Below the pieces are notes generated by a model. The model ran no database searches. It saw only the letters and a list, made by a program, of their open reading frames with translations, and was not told where the DNA came from. Below are positions 29,295-41,262 of a DNA stretch of 64,000 nucleotides, one piece after another (position 1 is the stretch's first letter; every line of letters starts with the position of its first letter). The position numbers and the translations under genes were made by a program. Source of the stretch: Delphinapterus leucas (Eukaryota > Chordata > Mammalia > Artiodactyla > Monodontidae); assembly GCF_002288925.2 (NCBI RefSeq), contig NW_022098004.1:11570177-11634176 (forward strand), in the 5' to 3' direction.

Positions 29295-29758
29295 CAGACA
29301 TGCCTCAGAGATACTGGGGAATAAAGACCACCACAATAAAGCAAATATTACAATAAAATGAGACACACACATTTTCTGGTTCCCAATGCATATAAAAGTT
29401 ATGTTTATACTATACTGTAGTCTAATAAGTATGTAAGAGCATCACATCTTTTTAAAAATGTACATACTTTAATTTAAAAATGCTTTATTACTAAAAAATG
29501 CTATCATCTGAGCCTTCACTGAGTCATAGTATTAACATCAAGATCACTGATCACAAATCACCATAATAAATTTGATAATAATGAAAAAGTTAGAAGTATT
29601 GTGAGAATTACCAAAATATGACACAGAGACACAAAGTGAGCAAATGCTATTGGAAAAAATGGTAATAATAGACTTGCTCGATGACACAAGGCTGCCGCAA
29701 ACCTTAAATTTGTAAAACCACGATTATCTGCAAAGCACAATAAAACAAGGTATGCCTG
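29295..29758 (-). mobile_element. Tigger1 DNA transposon, internally deleted
   Basis: Both ends of Tigger1 are present: a degraded CAGACATGCCTCAGAGATAC terminus on the left and AAGGTATGCCTG on the right, followed by TA, the pogo/Tc1-type target. The left half carries the 3' end (TTATGTTTATACTATACTGT) and the right half the 5' end (GACACAGAGACACAAAGTGA). The transposase gene is absent, so it is a short non-autonomous derivative. Confidence 0.85.
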
Positions 29759-29760
29759 TA

Positions 29761-31050
29761 CTCTGTTAGTGAATTGCAGGCAATTCATATATTCTTACAC
29801 TTTAATCTGTGAAAAGTTTTTAAGTATTTTTTATTCCTTTTTCCTTGAAACTACCAAATTATCTGCTCAACCACTGCATAAGATTAGCTGGACTTCGGAA
29901 AGCACGTTCAGAAACACCTATACATGCAAGGGAGGTAGGACTGAAAGTCTTAAGTAGGCAAAAAACAAGGTCACAACTGTGCTTTAAATTTTATTTTTAT
30001 TGAGGAAAGCCTCAAAGTTGCATGACTTCAAAATTGCAAGGTTATTAAAATAACCTTGGTTAGAAATCCAAAAACTGCATTAGGGTAGTAGCAATGGAAA
30101 CCCCCGCCAACCCGCTCCAAAAAAAAAAAGAGTGTAAGAGAGACAGATTGCAAACCACAAATACACAGGATTTATCATCTTCAGGAGGAGGGATCAAGGG
30201 AGAAATAAAAGGTGATTCTAAGAATGTTAAGCCATGGTGATTAAGATAACCACCAGGAATCAGAAAAGAAAAATAATTACAAGCAGAAGCTGGTTTAGAT
30301 GTGATATATTTAACTTAAGACTTCTGTTGAGCTTTTTTGTAAAGACAAGACATCTAGCAGGCAGCTGGAAAATTCCAGCAGGCAGTTGAAAATACAAGAT
30401 AGGAGATTGTTAGACATGTTTCTCCTCTAGCACAAATGTGGGAGGTGTCTGCACAGGCCTCCTCCTGAGGCCTTGGCAGTGGACCAGCTCATTCAGGGAG
30501 GGCAGGCACAATGCCAAGGTCAAAGACAAGGCTTTTAGAAAAACCCACATAAACATTGTCATTTTGGCATGGAGTCTCTGATCTTGTTTTTCATTTTTAT
30601 ACAGATATTTTTATATAGTCTATTAAGTCAGTTGTATTTTATATGGCCAATTTTACAGTCAATCTTATGTGTCCCTTTTCTTTTGTTGTTAATATTCATG
30701 ATATATCAATTTTTTAAAAAAGGACTCAAGGGAAAAGGTAAGAGAAGAATAACAAATAATCATCAAATCACTGAAATGTGATTTTAGGCTAGCTTTCTAC
30801 TTAAATTACTGGATCTTTAAGGACCTAACAGTTCCCACTGAGGGAGAAAATCTCTGATATAAAGTCCTATTTGAGAAGAAACACAGAGAAGTTCTTCTAA
30901 AATCATGTAGTTTTTGTATATCTTTTCCCATGGAATTACATCTGAAGGGCAGCCTTCAAAAGGGTTACAGTTAAAAATCAGATGAGATAATTTATGGGAA
31001 CACATTTTAATTTGCAGAACTATTAGAGAGACAGACAGACAGACAGACAT
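29761..31050. other. CNTNAP4 intron 2, unrecognised
   Basis: AT-rich. Near 30355-30395 there is an imperfect doubled phrase (AGCAGGCAGCTGGAAAAT and AGCAGGCAGTTGAAAAT). A (GACA)n run sits at 31029-31050. No gene was recognised. Confidence 0.5.
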
Positions 31051-31054
31051 GTAA

Positions 31055-32060
31055 TATATGAAGTGATGTCAGTAAGATGGCAGAACAGGAAGTCTCCCAC
31101 TCACATACCCCCTCAGCAACAATAATCTGGCAGCCATCCACGGACAGAAGCCCCTTTGTGGGAGCTTTGGGATCCAGCCGCAGGCCCAGAGAAGTCTTGC
31201 CCCGCCCAGGGACCCACCAGGAGACACGCCTGACGGCACCCCCTGGAGGTAGGCCCACTGATTTTAATCCAAAAGGAGATTCTGAAACAGTCCTGTAACT
31301 AAACCCCAGCCCTCCCAGCTGCAGTTCAGCAGCTGGGCAGCAGCCAATGTTGGTGTGACTGCAGATCTTAAAGTAGCCCCATCACCTGGCCCCAGGCCCT
31401 CACAGCTGCGGTTAGGGAGCAGTCTTGCCAGGATACACGTCATCCCTGCCCCCAGAGGTAGGCCCTCAAACCTTAGTCTGTCTATGGATATAGAAGTGGT
31501 CCTGGAACCCAGCTCCACAACCTCTCAGCTGCAGACCAGGAACAGCCCTGCCCACTCAGGGACATGGAGGAAGACACACCCACCCTGAAGTGGCCCTGTA
31601 ACTGGGTTCCAGCCCTTCCCGGCCACAATCCGAGAGCAGTCCCACCTGCCCCGGGACCTGGTAGGAGACATGTGCCTCCATGCCCCTGAAGGCAGCAGGC
31701 CTGCAGACCTTGTCCCAGCTATGGACCCGGAAGCGCCCCTATGAATCAGTTCTGGCTCCTCTCAGACACAGTCTGGGGCTAAACCTGCCTGCCCAGGGAC
31801 CTTCCCACTGATGCTTCTTCAAATGCACAGACAACAGCGCAAGGCTACTTAGATCACGAAAAATCAGGCAAACGTGACACCACCAAAGGACGCTAATAAA
31901 TTTCCAGTAATTGACCCCAAAGAAATGAAGGTCTCTGGCCTAACAATTCAAAATAATCATCTTAAGGAAGCTCAGTGAGATACAGATAACTAAACAAAAT
32001 CAGGAAAGCAATGTATGAATAAAATGAGAAGCTTAACATTTCCAAGCAGTCTTTTGATGA
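31055..32060 (+). mobile_element. L1 5' part with tandem 5'-UTR repeats
   Basis: Starts with AAGATGGCAGAACAGGAAG, the typical L1 5' UTR opening. It continues with three to four diverged GC-rich repeats of the pattern 'CC(A)GCCCT(C/T)CCAGCTGC...CTGCCC...GACA', roughly 130 bp apart. It ends with ORF1-region sequence (CAAAGAAATGAAGGTCTCTG, AATCAGGAAAGCAATGTATG). There is no intact ORF1. A 5' end without its 3' end is unusual because L1 copies are normally 5'-truncated. Confidence 0.7.
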
Positions 32061-32639
32061 GATGCAGCTCAGAACTTTCCCCCTTGAGGACAAAGGTGGA
32101 AGATTTTATACATCAGTTCTCATCTTCTGTCGGTCAAGGTAGCCTCACAGGTAGGCAATAGTGCCCATACCCCACCATCAGAATTTATGGTGCCCAGTGG
32201 ATTCCCTGGAAGCAGATCATCCCTCAGCATCAGAGGAGCCACAGGGCAGGAAGCTACAGGTAAGTGGTACCACCCAATGTGAGACCCTGTTACACCTGTG
32301 GGAAGTTGAACTTGGTCCTGGTTGGAGAAAGAGGTGGGGCTGAGAAGATGTGTTGCCTAAGAGGTGTCCAACACACAACAGCACATCTGTAATTATAATA
32401 GTCTCTAATATGAGTGAATACAAAAAATATGGTCTTCTACTGTTAGCTATAGTCACACTTCCGCTCCATCCTCTCCTAGGTAAGATGCTCAAGATACTTA
32501 TGTATGGATCAGACAAGAAAGCTCTAGGCCCTGCTTTCACTGCTTCTCTGGTTATGCAACCCACCATGCTTTCAGAACACATGTGCACCCCAGCTGAAAG
32601 AGAGCATCTCAGGCAGAGGCCAAGCCCGACCCCCTTCAC
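32061..32639. other. CNTNAP4 intron 2, unrecognised
   Basis: No nameable element between the two L1 parts. Open frames on both strands here have no family resemblance. Confidence 0.4.
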
Positions 32640-33850
32640 ACATGTATGCCAATATTTTGTTCACGAGAGAGAGTGGCTTTTAATTTTCCTTCCTTGTTTG
32701 TCCTTGACAGGGTTTGGTATCAAGGTTATGCTGGTCTCATAGAAAGAGTTGGGGAGTATTTTGACTTTTTTTCTGTCCTCTGGAAGAGAATGTGTAAGAT
32801 TCGAGTCGTAGCTCCCTTAAAAGTGTATGGAAGAATTCACATATGAATTCATTTTAGCCTGGAGTTTTCTGTTGGAGCATGTGAATTATGGATTTACTAC
32901 CTTTACCTGACAGAGGAATATTTAAATTTTATTTTATTTCTTGGGCACAATTTTTCAAATAATTTGTTCAATTCATTTAAATTTTCACAATTATTAGAGG
33001 AAGTCTGTTAAAATATCCTCTTATTATGTTTTTGTCTTACTGATTGTCTATATCGCATGTTTTCTATTTCATTGATTGATGCACTGTTCTTTTATTCCTT
33101 TCCTTTTCCTTACTTTGGGTTTAATCTGTTGCCCTTTCTAATTTCTTGAGAAACTGAATAAGTAGGCAATGGATGGGTTATTAATATTTAGCTTTCCTTC
33201 TTCTGTATTATGTGCAGTTAAGGTTATCAATTTGATCTAAGCTGCATCTCACAATTCTGACCTATAGTATTTTGTTATCAGTGAGTTTAAACGTTCCCTG
33301 ATTTCCACCGAGATTTCTTTTTGAGAAGTGTGTTAATTAAATTCCACACCTTTCTGAGTTTTTAAGTATTTTTTAATTATTGATTTCTAGCTTAATTCAA
33401 CTGTACTAGGGCACCTACTCTGCATGATATAAATCCTTCGAGATTTGTTGAAACAATTTTTATGGCGTCAAATAAATTTAAGTAAATATTCTAGGTACTC
33501 TGGATAAGAATGTGTATTCTGCAGTATTTGGAGGCAGCGGTTTATATATGCTACTCATTATATAAATATAAATTACATATGTAAATATTTTGTCAAATTT
33601 GTTAACTGCTGTTAAAATCTGTATTTCCACTGATCTTTTCTTTGGCATACTTCTTAAATAAGCTACAGAGAGAGAAATATTAAAAACCTCTATGTTTAGT
33701 GTTTCAATCTGTAATGTCTATTTCTCCTATTATTTCTGTCCATTTTTCTTTCTGTATTTTGAGGCTCTATTATTTCATGTAGAAAATGTCAGACTCACTA
33801 TATGGTATTTCCTTTTTCTCCAGGATCTTTGACCCTGAAGGCCTGGCTAT
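32640..33850 (-). mobile_element. Old L1 ORF2 fragment, inverted relative to 31055-32060
   Basis: Reverse-oriented L1M reverse-transcriptase-region sequence: GGTTTGGTATCAAGGTTATG, CTGGTCTCATAGAAAGAGTT, GGGGAGTATT, CTGGAGTTTTCTGTTGGAGC, AATGTGTATTCTGCAGTATT. Many stops, so a dead copy. Sense with respect to CNTNAP4. Confidence 0.8.
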
Positions 33851-33927
33851 CTTGGTTTTTCTCAGGTATCTTCAAGCGGTTAACACTTTCTAGCTGGTTT
33901 ACTTCTTTATAGAAAGGCAGCTAACTC

Positions 33928-34325
33928 TTATGGGCTGAGCGCGTCTCCACCCCTACCTCCCAAATTCATACACTGAAGCCATACACCGCAATGTGATGGT
34001 ATTTGGGACCTTGCAGAGGTGGTTAGGTTTAGATTAGGTCTTTAGAGTGGGACCCCCCTGATGGATTAGTGACCTTATAAGAAAAGGAAGACAGATCTTT
34101 CTCTCCCTCCCCACATGCAAACACCAAGGAAAGGCCACATGAGCACACGGCAGGAAAGAGGCTGCTGCAAGCCAGGACAGGCTCTCGCCAGGAACAGAAT
34201 CTGCTGACACCCTGATCTTGGGCTTTCCAGCCTCCAGAACTGTAAGAAAAAAATGTCTGTTGTTTAAGCCACCTCGTTTGTTGTATTTTATTATAATGTC
34301 TAAAGCTAGGGTTTAGACTAGAGTT
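33928..34325 (+). mobile_element. MLT1-type LTR (ERVL-MaLR)
   Basis: Shows the MLT1 order: AAATTCATACACTGAAGCC, AATGTGATGGTATTTGGGAC, TTAGGTTTAGATTAGGTC, GATGGATTAGTGACCTTATA, GGCTGCTGCAAGCCAGGAC, CACCCTGATCTTGGGCTTTC, CTCCAGAACTGTAAGAAA, TGTTGTTTAAGCCACC. Solo LTR, with no internal region beside it. Confidence 0.9.
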
Positions 34326-35518
34326 CAAACACTAGCTTTTCTAAATTATTCACACAGCCAGCCACCTTGCTAGCCACCTTGCCAGTTCCTTTAACGGCAG
34401 GTAAGACAAAGCCTTAGGTAAATTTTTATCATCCAGAGTTTCCCGGGAGACCAGGCTGTGTGTGGGACTTCACTTGAAGTTGCTTTCTTCCCCTTGCTAA
34501 TCTGGCTTCTTATACTCCCTCTCTGTCTTCTCCTGGGAACCATCCCCTAATAAACCTTTAGCACCACAATTGTTGGTCCAGGGTGTGCTTTTGGGAGAAC
34601 TCAACACAATACATCACCCAACTGCATACTCACTGTTTATTTTCACTGTACCTACATGTGAAATTTTCCTCCTCAACAGAATGAAAAATATTAGATATAC
34701 ACAAAGAAGTGTAACCTATATATTAATGATAATTTTAAATTTTATGAATGTATTTTAACTGACTAAATTTAAGTTCCTGTATCAATTTCAATAGGTTCAT
34801 ATTTATAACTTGAATTCCTATATTTTATAACAGTTGAAGACATTTCCTAAGCCAGGCACATTCTGTGTCTTCTAGTTTGAGAGGACTTAGAAGGACAGTC
34901 TGCCTTAAGATTCTCCCCTTCTTCTTGAAAAGCCATCAATGTCACTCACTCACATGCTTTGAAAATCTCCATTATTAGAGTGAGTCAAAAGGAAAAGAGA
35001 TGGTGCCTATAGAATATTATAAATAAAAAGAGTACATTGTCATACAATTTAGAGATGCCCAAATTCAACCCCATACTTTTACAGGAAAGGAAAAAAAGAG
35101 AGGAAATGTCTTTTCCCCAAGACCACACACAATTTAGTATTATAACCTAGGTTTTGTGATTCCAAAACCAGCATTTTTTGTCGCTATAAATTACTTAGGA
35201 TCAGCTACATGGCACATTCACTGGGCTTACATTATCAAACTGATTTAGAGCTGAAGAAAGCATGGTACAGGGCAGACAAGGACAATAAAGGGTAAGACTG
35301 AGGGAGTAGCAAGAAGAGATCAGAAGAGAGTAGAACATGTTCTTAAGGAAGAGGGCCCAGAAGGGAGAGCTACATCCAAAGTAAGAGAGAACCAAACATT
35401 CAGGAGGACAATCGCCTCTGGCATTAAATCAAATGAACTGATAGAAGAATAGAAGTGATTCTATATTAATCCCAGAAGTGAGAGCAAACTCTCCTATACT
35501 TTAATGAATAGAGTACAA
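34326..35518. other. CNTNAP4 intron 2, unrecognised
   Basis: No gene was seen. Near 34545-34560 a CCCCTAATAAACC phrase inside GC-richer sequence could be the 3' part of another LTR, unproven. Confidence 0.4.
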
Positions 35519-35737
35519 GGGCTTCCCTAGTGGCGCAGTGGTTGAGAGTCCGCCTGCCGATGCAGGGGACACGGGTTCGTGCCCCGGTCCGGGAAGATCC
35601 CACATGCCGCGGAGCTGCTGGGCCCGTGAGCCATGGCTGCTGAGCCTGCACGTCCGGAGCCTGTGCTCCGCAACGGGAGAGGCCACAGCAGTGAGAAGCC
35701 CGCGTACCGCAAAAAAAAAATAAAAATAATTTTTAAA
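35519..35737 (+). mobile_element. CHR-2-type SINE
   Basis: GGGCTTCCCTAGTGGCGCAG head, GGGTTCGTGCCCCGGTCCGG box B region, CGCGTACCGC and an A-rich tail containing TAAAAATAA. Close to the family consensus. Antisense to CNTNAP4. Confidence 0.94.
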
Positions 35738-36792
35738 AAAGTCTCTTTTTATGGTCTATTGGCCATTTCAGAACTTTGGAAATGTAATGGTCAATTCATT
35801 AGAAAGAAACATCTAAGTCGTTGGTGATAGATATGGGCTAATACTTATTTGTAGTTGATTAATACTGGGATTCCAAAATTTTGAGATCCCTGATTTAACT
35901 CATTCATTGGAATTATAATGCTGTTAAATCCAATTACTACAAAAAAATTGCTGAGGATCCAAAAACAGTCAGATGATTCTGAACTGTGAGCTTTCTTTGA
36001 ATATTTATCCTTTGTATGGTCAGGGCCCTGACTTGTGTATTTTAGACTTCATTCAAACAGGAAACTTACATTTACTATTGGGCTGTAAAATTTTTTGAGT
36101 TGTATACTGAACTGTGAAAGTGCATCTATATTATGGACACTGATTGAGAAAGTTACTTTCACAGTAAATGCACCATTTAAATATGGTGATCTTCATCATA
36201 TGAAAGGCATAAATCCTGCTGGATTTCATTTGCCTGGCAAGATATACAAATATTTGGAAAGTAAAATGTATTTTCTTTAATAGGAAGGGAAGGAAGACTT
36301 CCTTGCTCTTTTGAAAGGAAAATTGATTTTTGTCTATTCTGCTTATTAAATATTTTACCAATTTATTAATTATTGTAACAAATGTCTGCCCTTAATATAT
36401 AAAATTCTTGTGCCGAGTAATTAAAAACTAAAGATAAATGCTCAAAAAAAAAATTCTTTGACCCTGCTTTGCTCTATAATTAATCAAGAATAAAAAGACT
36501 CTTTTACCAGAGTTATGAGGATGCCTGAATTTTGAGATTACCTTTGTATAAATCAAAGTATATATTTGGCCTGTGAGGTTTGCTAAAGTGGGGTTAATTG
36601 GCAGGACACACTCTGAAACTGTTTAACGTTCTCTTGGGACCGTGCTTTTGTAATTCTTGTGGTTACACCACAGTGCCGTGATCATTTTCAATAAAGCCAA
36701 AACCACTTCAGTATTATCCCTATTCTTCCAAAAGAAAGCTAGAGAATTAAAGCATAGAGATTAAGTATTTCTTCCGTCTTTAAAAAAGTAAG
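35738..36792. other. CNTNAP4 intron 2, unrecognised
   Basis: AT-rich intron with no nameable element. Confidence 0.5.
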
Positions 36793-37078
36793 AGACAAAT
36801 GTAAAATAGATAGCTAGTGGGAAGCAGCCGCATAGCACAGGGAGATCAGCTCGATGCTTTGTGACCACCTAGAGGGGTGGGATAGGGAGGGTGGGAGGGA
36901 GACGCAAGAGGAGGAGATATGGGGATATATGTATACATATAGCTGATTCACTTTGTTACACAACATTGTAAAGCAATTATACTCCAATAAAGATGTTAAA
37001 AAATAAATTAAAAAAAATTACTTCCTACTTAAATAAATGAATTTAAAAACGTCTTCCTAAAAATAAATTAATTTAAAA
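36793..37078 (+). mobile_element. L1 3' end, 5'-truncated
   Basis: Cetartiodactyl L1 tail: TAGCTAGTGGGAAGCAGCCG, CATAGCACAGGGAGATCAGC, GAGGAGGAGATATGGGG, TATACTCCAATAAAGATGTT and an A-rich tail. Flanked by AAAAAAGTAAG on both sides (near 36783 and 37079). Confidence 0.88.
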
Positions 37079-37985
37079 AAAAAAGTAAGGTAGTAATGAT
37101 TTAAACCCAGGAATGGTGAATTGATCCAGATAAGTCTAACACCAAAGTGTTCACTCTTCACCTAAAATGTCATGATCCACTGGAGGGAGTACAAAGGAGA
37201 GAAGCAGAGCAGGTTAACTAAGGTTCAAGTGTGCTGGAGAAGCTTGCGTCCTGTGACTACAGGGGTGACTCCCAGGGATCTGACTATTCAGGAATTTTTG
37301 TCATGTCTAAGCGCTCTCATCCTAACATTAAGAACTGTACATCTCCTAATCGCAGAGATCAATTAGGGCAAGACAGAAAAATAGGTCAAAGCTAATACAA
37401 AGTCGGGTACTTACAGCCTGACTCAGCATGGAGGTGTGGGACCCTTGCAATTCAGGTAATTATTCAGGCCGAGAGCTTACTCAGGCACATCGCATCCTGG
37501 ATGTGATGGGAAGCAGTTGATATGGAAGCAAATAAACTGTTGGCATCTTTTGTTCTCTAGCCAGCTCTATAAAAACAGGTGGTCACCAATGCAGTCAATT
37601 CTCCACACTCAGTTCGTGAGGCTCACCTGCCCCATTTCTGGTCCTGGGGACCATCAGGTACATTTCAGACCTACACCCACCATGCCAATGAGGCTCTCCT
37701 TTTCTGAGGCCTGAGTTTTTTCAGTCCTGTGCAAAATTCATCTCTTATTCTTTTCCTCATAAAGTACTGGTTATCAAATATATTAATTTTATCATTTTAA
37801 ATGTGATAATTATAAACGATTATATGCAATATGTTTAATGGCAAGAAACATTTACCTCATCTATCCTCTTAAGCACTGACATGCACCATGAATACCTTTG
37901 GGATTTATCTCTGGGATTTTAATTTAAGCGTAATAGCTACATGCAAAGAAGCACAATGATTTAGGGCAGTAAAAATTGCCAAATA
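37079..37985. other. CNTNAP4 intron 2, unrecognised
   Basis: No gene or nameable element. Moderately AT-rich. Confidence 0.5.
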
Positions 37986-38330
37986 GGACTTCCCTGGTGG
38001 CCCAGTGGTTAAGGATCTGCCTGCCAATGTAGGGTACATGGGTTCAAGCCCTGGTCGGGGAAGATCCCACATGCCATGGAGCAACAAAGCCTGTGCGCCA
38101 TAACTACTGAGCCTGTGCTCTAGAGCCCGCAAGCCACAACTACTGAGCCCATTTGCCACAACTACCAAGTCCACGTGCCGCAACTACTGAAGCACGCAGG
38201 CCTAGAGCCGGTGCTCCACAACAAGAGAAGCCACCGCAGTGAGAAGCCCGCGCAGTGCTCACCACAACTAGAGGAAAGCCCATGCGCAGCAACAAAGACC
38301 CAACAAAGCCAAAAAAAGAGAAAAACAATC
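37986..38330 (+). mobile_element. CHR-1-type (long) SINE
   Basis: Longer cetartiodactyl relative of CHR-2: GGACTTCCCTGGTGGCCCAG, GGGTTCAAGCCCTGG, then repeated GCCACAACTACTGAGCC blocks, AGAGAAGCCACCGCAGTGAG, and AGCAACAAAGACCCAACA. Target duplication GCCAAATA at 37978-37985 and 38331-38338. Confidence 0.93.
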
Positions 38331-38338
38331 GCCAAATA

Positions 38339-39186
38339 ATTCTGTATAGAATGTTATAATTTTCCTCACTAGAAGTACATCCAGAATGAGAGTTCTCCCT
38401 GTCAAGTAACTAAATATGCTGATTTCTCTACAGATAGATGCTTGATTTTAACAGCAAACCCTATAGGCATGAGGAAAGCATTGCTTTATAAGCATTTAGA
38501 GTAGAAGGGCTTAGCTGTGGATAAATAAAATAGACAATGGGAAAATATAGACATATATTCCACTTTTTAGCAAAAGAGGAAATATTTTGATCTTACAGAA
38601 TAGAGGAGAGAAAACTCACAGTATTGGTCACTTATGGAAGCAACCTCCTATTTAATTAAACACATGTACATATATATGTTTACATTCACACATACAAATA
38701 TTTTGTTTTTGCTGTGTACCACCATTTTATTTACTGCGTTATACAAGCACATCAGTTTGCAATAACCCATTTCCAAGGTTTCCCAAGTACATGAAAATAA
38801 AAAAACATCCATTTGGATTATAATGCAACTTCAGGAACAGTTCTACATATATGGCTTCTTATATTCTGCCCTAAGAACACACTTGGACCATCAAATGGCA
38901 CACTAGAACCTGTCTGAACTGTACACTGATAACGGCAACAATTTAAGATGCCGAATGTAATTCAAACTACACTGAAGCTGCAAAACTGGGACTAATATAC
39001 AAGGGCAGAGAGATTTAATTCCATTACAAAGCCGGTATTAGTAGCAATTGGTTTTTGTTTGTTTGTGTGGTTTACAGTTAATTTTGGGTCACACGTCTCC
39101 GAGCTATGAAATCTGTCAGGTTCAAATTGAGATGCATCTTCCCAGTGCAAAAAAAGTACAAAAGAAGTCACTTACCCAGTGGCACT
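38339..39186. other. CNTNAP4 intron 2, repeat-poor
   Basis: No repeat was recognised between 38640 and 39170. The sequence is less simple than its neighbours and could be conserved non-coding DNA, but nothing proves it. Confidence 0.4.
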
Positions 39187-39630
39187 TGTACTAGCTTCCC
39201 AGGGCTGCTATAACAAAGTGTCACTAACTGCACAGCTTAATAGCATTTACTCTCTCACAGTTTTGGAGGTTCGAAGTCCAAAACTGAGGTGTCAGCAAGG
39301 CCATGCTCCCTTTGTGGGCTTTAGAGAAAAATTCTCCCCCTGGTGCTTGCTGGCAATATTTGACATTTCTTGGTTTGTAGCTATATCATTTCAATTTCTG
39401 CTTCCATCTTCTCATGGACTTCTTCCCTCTGTCTCCTCTGTCTCTGTGTCTCTGTGTACCTCTTTCCCCTTAGAAGGACACCAGTCACTGGATTTAGGGC
39501 CCAGCCTAATCCATTATTACCTCATCCTGATTATACCTGCATAGACCCTAGATCTAAACAAGGTCACATTCTCAGGTACTAGGTGATAAGAATTAAATAT
39601 ACTGTTTACGGGGACACAATTCAACTCACA
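39187..39630 (-). mobile_element. MLT1-type LTR of a MaLR element
   Basis: Reverse-complement MLT1: CTAGCTTCCCAGGGCTGCTA, TAACAAAGTGTC, CTCTCACAGTTTTGGAGG, TGAGGTGTCAGCAAGGCC, TGGATTTAGGGCCCAGCC, AACAAGGTCACATTCTCAGG, ending AATTCAACTCACA. Pairs with the LTR at 40836-41262. Confidence 0.88.
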
Positions 39631-40835
39631 GAAGTCTACCCTTTGCTCCCCCCAAAATTCATGTCATCATCATGCAAAATACATTCACCCCATCCCAACA
39701 TCCCCAAAAGTTTTAACCCATTCTAGCATCAACTCTAAGTCCAAAATCTCATCTAAATACAATCAATACAAGAAATCCTAAATCTTATCTTCCAAACCAT
39801 CTGAATTAGACATAAGTGAGACTCTGGGTATGGTACATCCTGAGGAAAACCTCCATCTGTGGACTGTGAAACTAGAAAACAAATTATCTGCTTTCAAAAT
39901 ACAATAATGGGACAGTCATAGGATAGACATTCCCATTCCCAAAGGGAGAAACTGAAAGGAATAAAGGGGTTATGGGTCCAAAGCAAGTCTGAAACCCAGC
40001 AGAGCAAATTCCAGTAAGTCTCAAGGCCCAAGTATAATCCTCTGTGGCTTGATGCTCTGCCCCCTGGTCCTGCAGAGGCCCCACTGGCCCCAGACTCAGG
40101 ACCCATGGAGACCTTGCTGGCCTAGCTTCCATCTCTTTCAGTCTAGGCAAGTAGTGTTTCTGCTAGGATAAAATTCTCAAAAACTGCCTCCTATGCAATT
40201 GACAGAAGTATGTCCTCCACAGATCTTTCTGGATAACCCCATCTGTATTCCAGGGTTCAGGTAAGATGATGGACTGCATTCATGAGTCACACTCCTAATC
40301 TCTTTAGCAAAATGAGCCCACATCTTTGATGTGCTCTCTAGAGCATTTTTTGCAGTATAGATAGGCTGAGAAATTTCCAACTCATCAAATTCTGGTTCCT
40401 TTTTTGCTTAACAGCTCCTTCCTCCATTTATTCCTTTCCTCCGGTGTTTTACTATAAGCTGCAAGGAGAAACCAGGGCACATCTTCCATATGTTGCTTGG
40501 AAACATTCTGAGGTAAATATCAAGTTCATCACTTACAAATTCTCCTTTCCACCCAACACTAGAACACAACGCATTCCACTTTCCCACCACTTTATTACCA
40601 GGATTGCCTTCCCTCCAGTGTCTCATAATATGACCCTCTTTTCTTTTGGAGAGCTCTCCAGAAGCACTTTATCCTCCACATTTCCACCAACAGCAGTCTC
40701 TTCAAGGCAGTCTAGGATTTTTCTATCACACACCTGAAAATTCTTCCAACCTCTGCCCATTACCCAATTCCAAAGCCACTTCCATATTTTTAAATATTTG
40801 TTTCAGTAGCACTAAACTTACAGTTCCAAAATATA
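39631..40835 (-). mobile_element. MaLR internal region
   Basis: Lies between two same-orientation MLT1 LTRs and contains the characteristic MaLR internal phrase AGAGCAAATTCCAGTAAGTC, TCAAGGCCCAAGTATAATCC, TCTGTGGCTTGATGCTCTGC. No coding capacity. MaLR elements are non-autonomous. Confidence 0.8.
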
Positions 40836-41262
40836 TATTAGTTTCCTATGGTGGCTGTAACGAAGTATCCCAAACTGGCTTAAAGTAACAGAAATTTATT
40901 CCCTCACTGTTCTGGAGACCCAAAGTCCAAAATCAAGGTGTCACCAGTCACGCATCCTCTAAAAGATCCTTCTTTGCCTCTTCCCAGCTTCTGGTGGTTA
41001 CTGGCAAACCTTGGAATTCCTTGGCTTGTAGCTGCATTACTTGAATTTCTGCTTCTGTCTTCACCTGGCCTTCTTCTCTGTTCCTGTGTCTCCAAATCTC
41101 ATTCTCCTTATAAGGCCTTATCTGGAGCCCACCCTAATCCAATATGATCTTATCTTAACTTGATCACATCTGCAAAGACTCTAGGGCTAAATAAGGTCAC
41201 ATTCATAGGTATCAGGGTTAAGATGTGAATGTATCCTTTTGAAGGACACATTTCAACCCACA
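40836..41262 (-). mobile_element. MLT1-type LTR of a MaLR element
   Basis: Second LTR: TATTAGTTTCCTATGGTGGC, GTAACAGAAATTTATTCCCT, CAAAATCAAGGTGTCACCAG, TGGCTTGTAGCTGCATTAC, TAAATAAGGTCACATTCATA, ending TTTCAACCCACA. Same orientation as 39187-39630. Confidence 0.88.
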
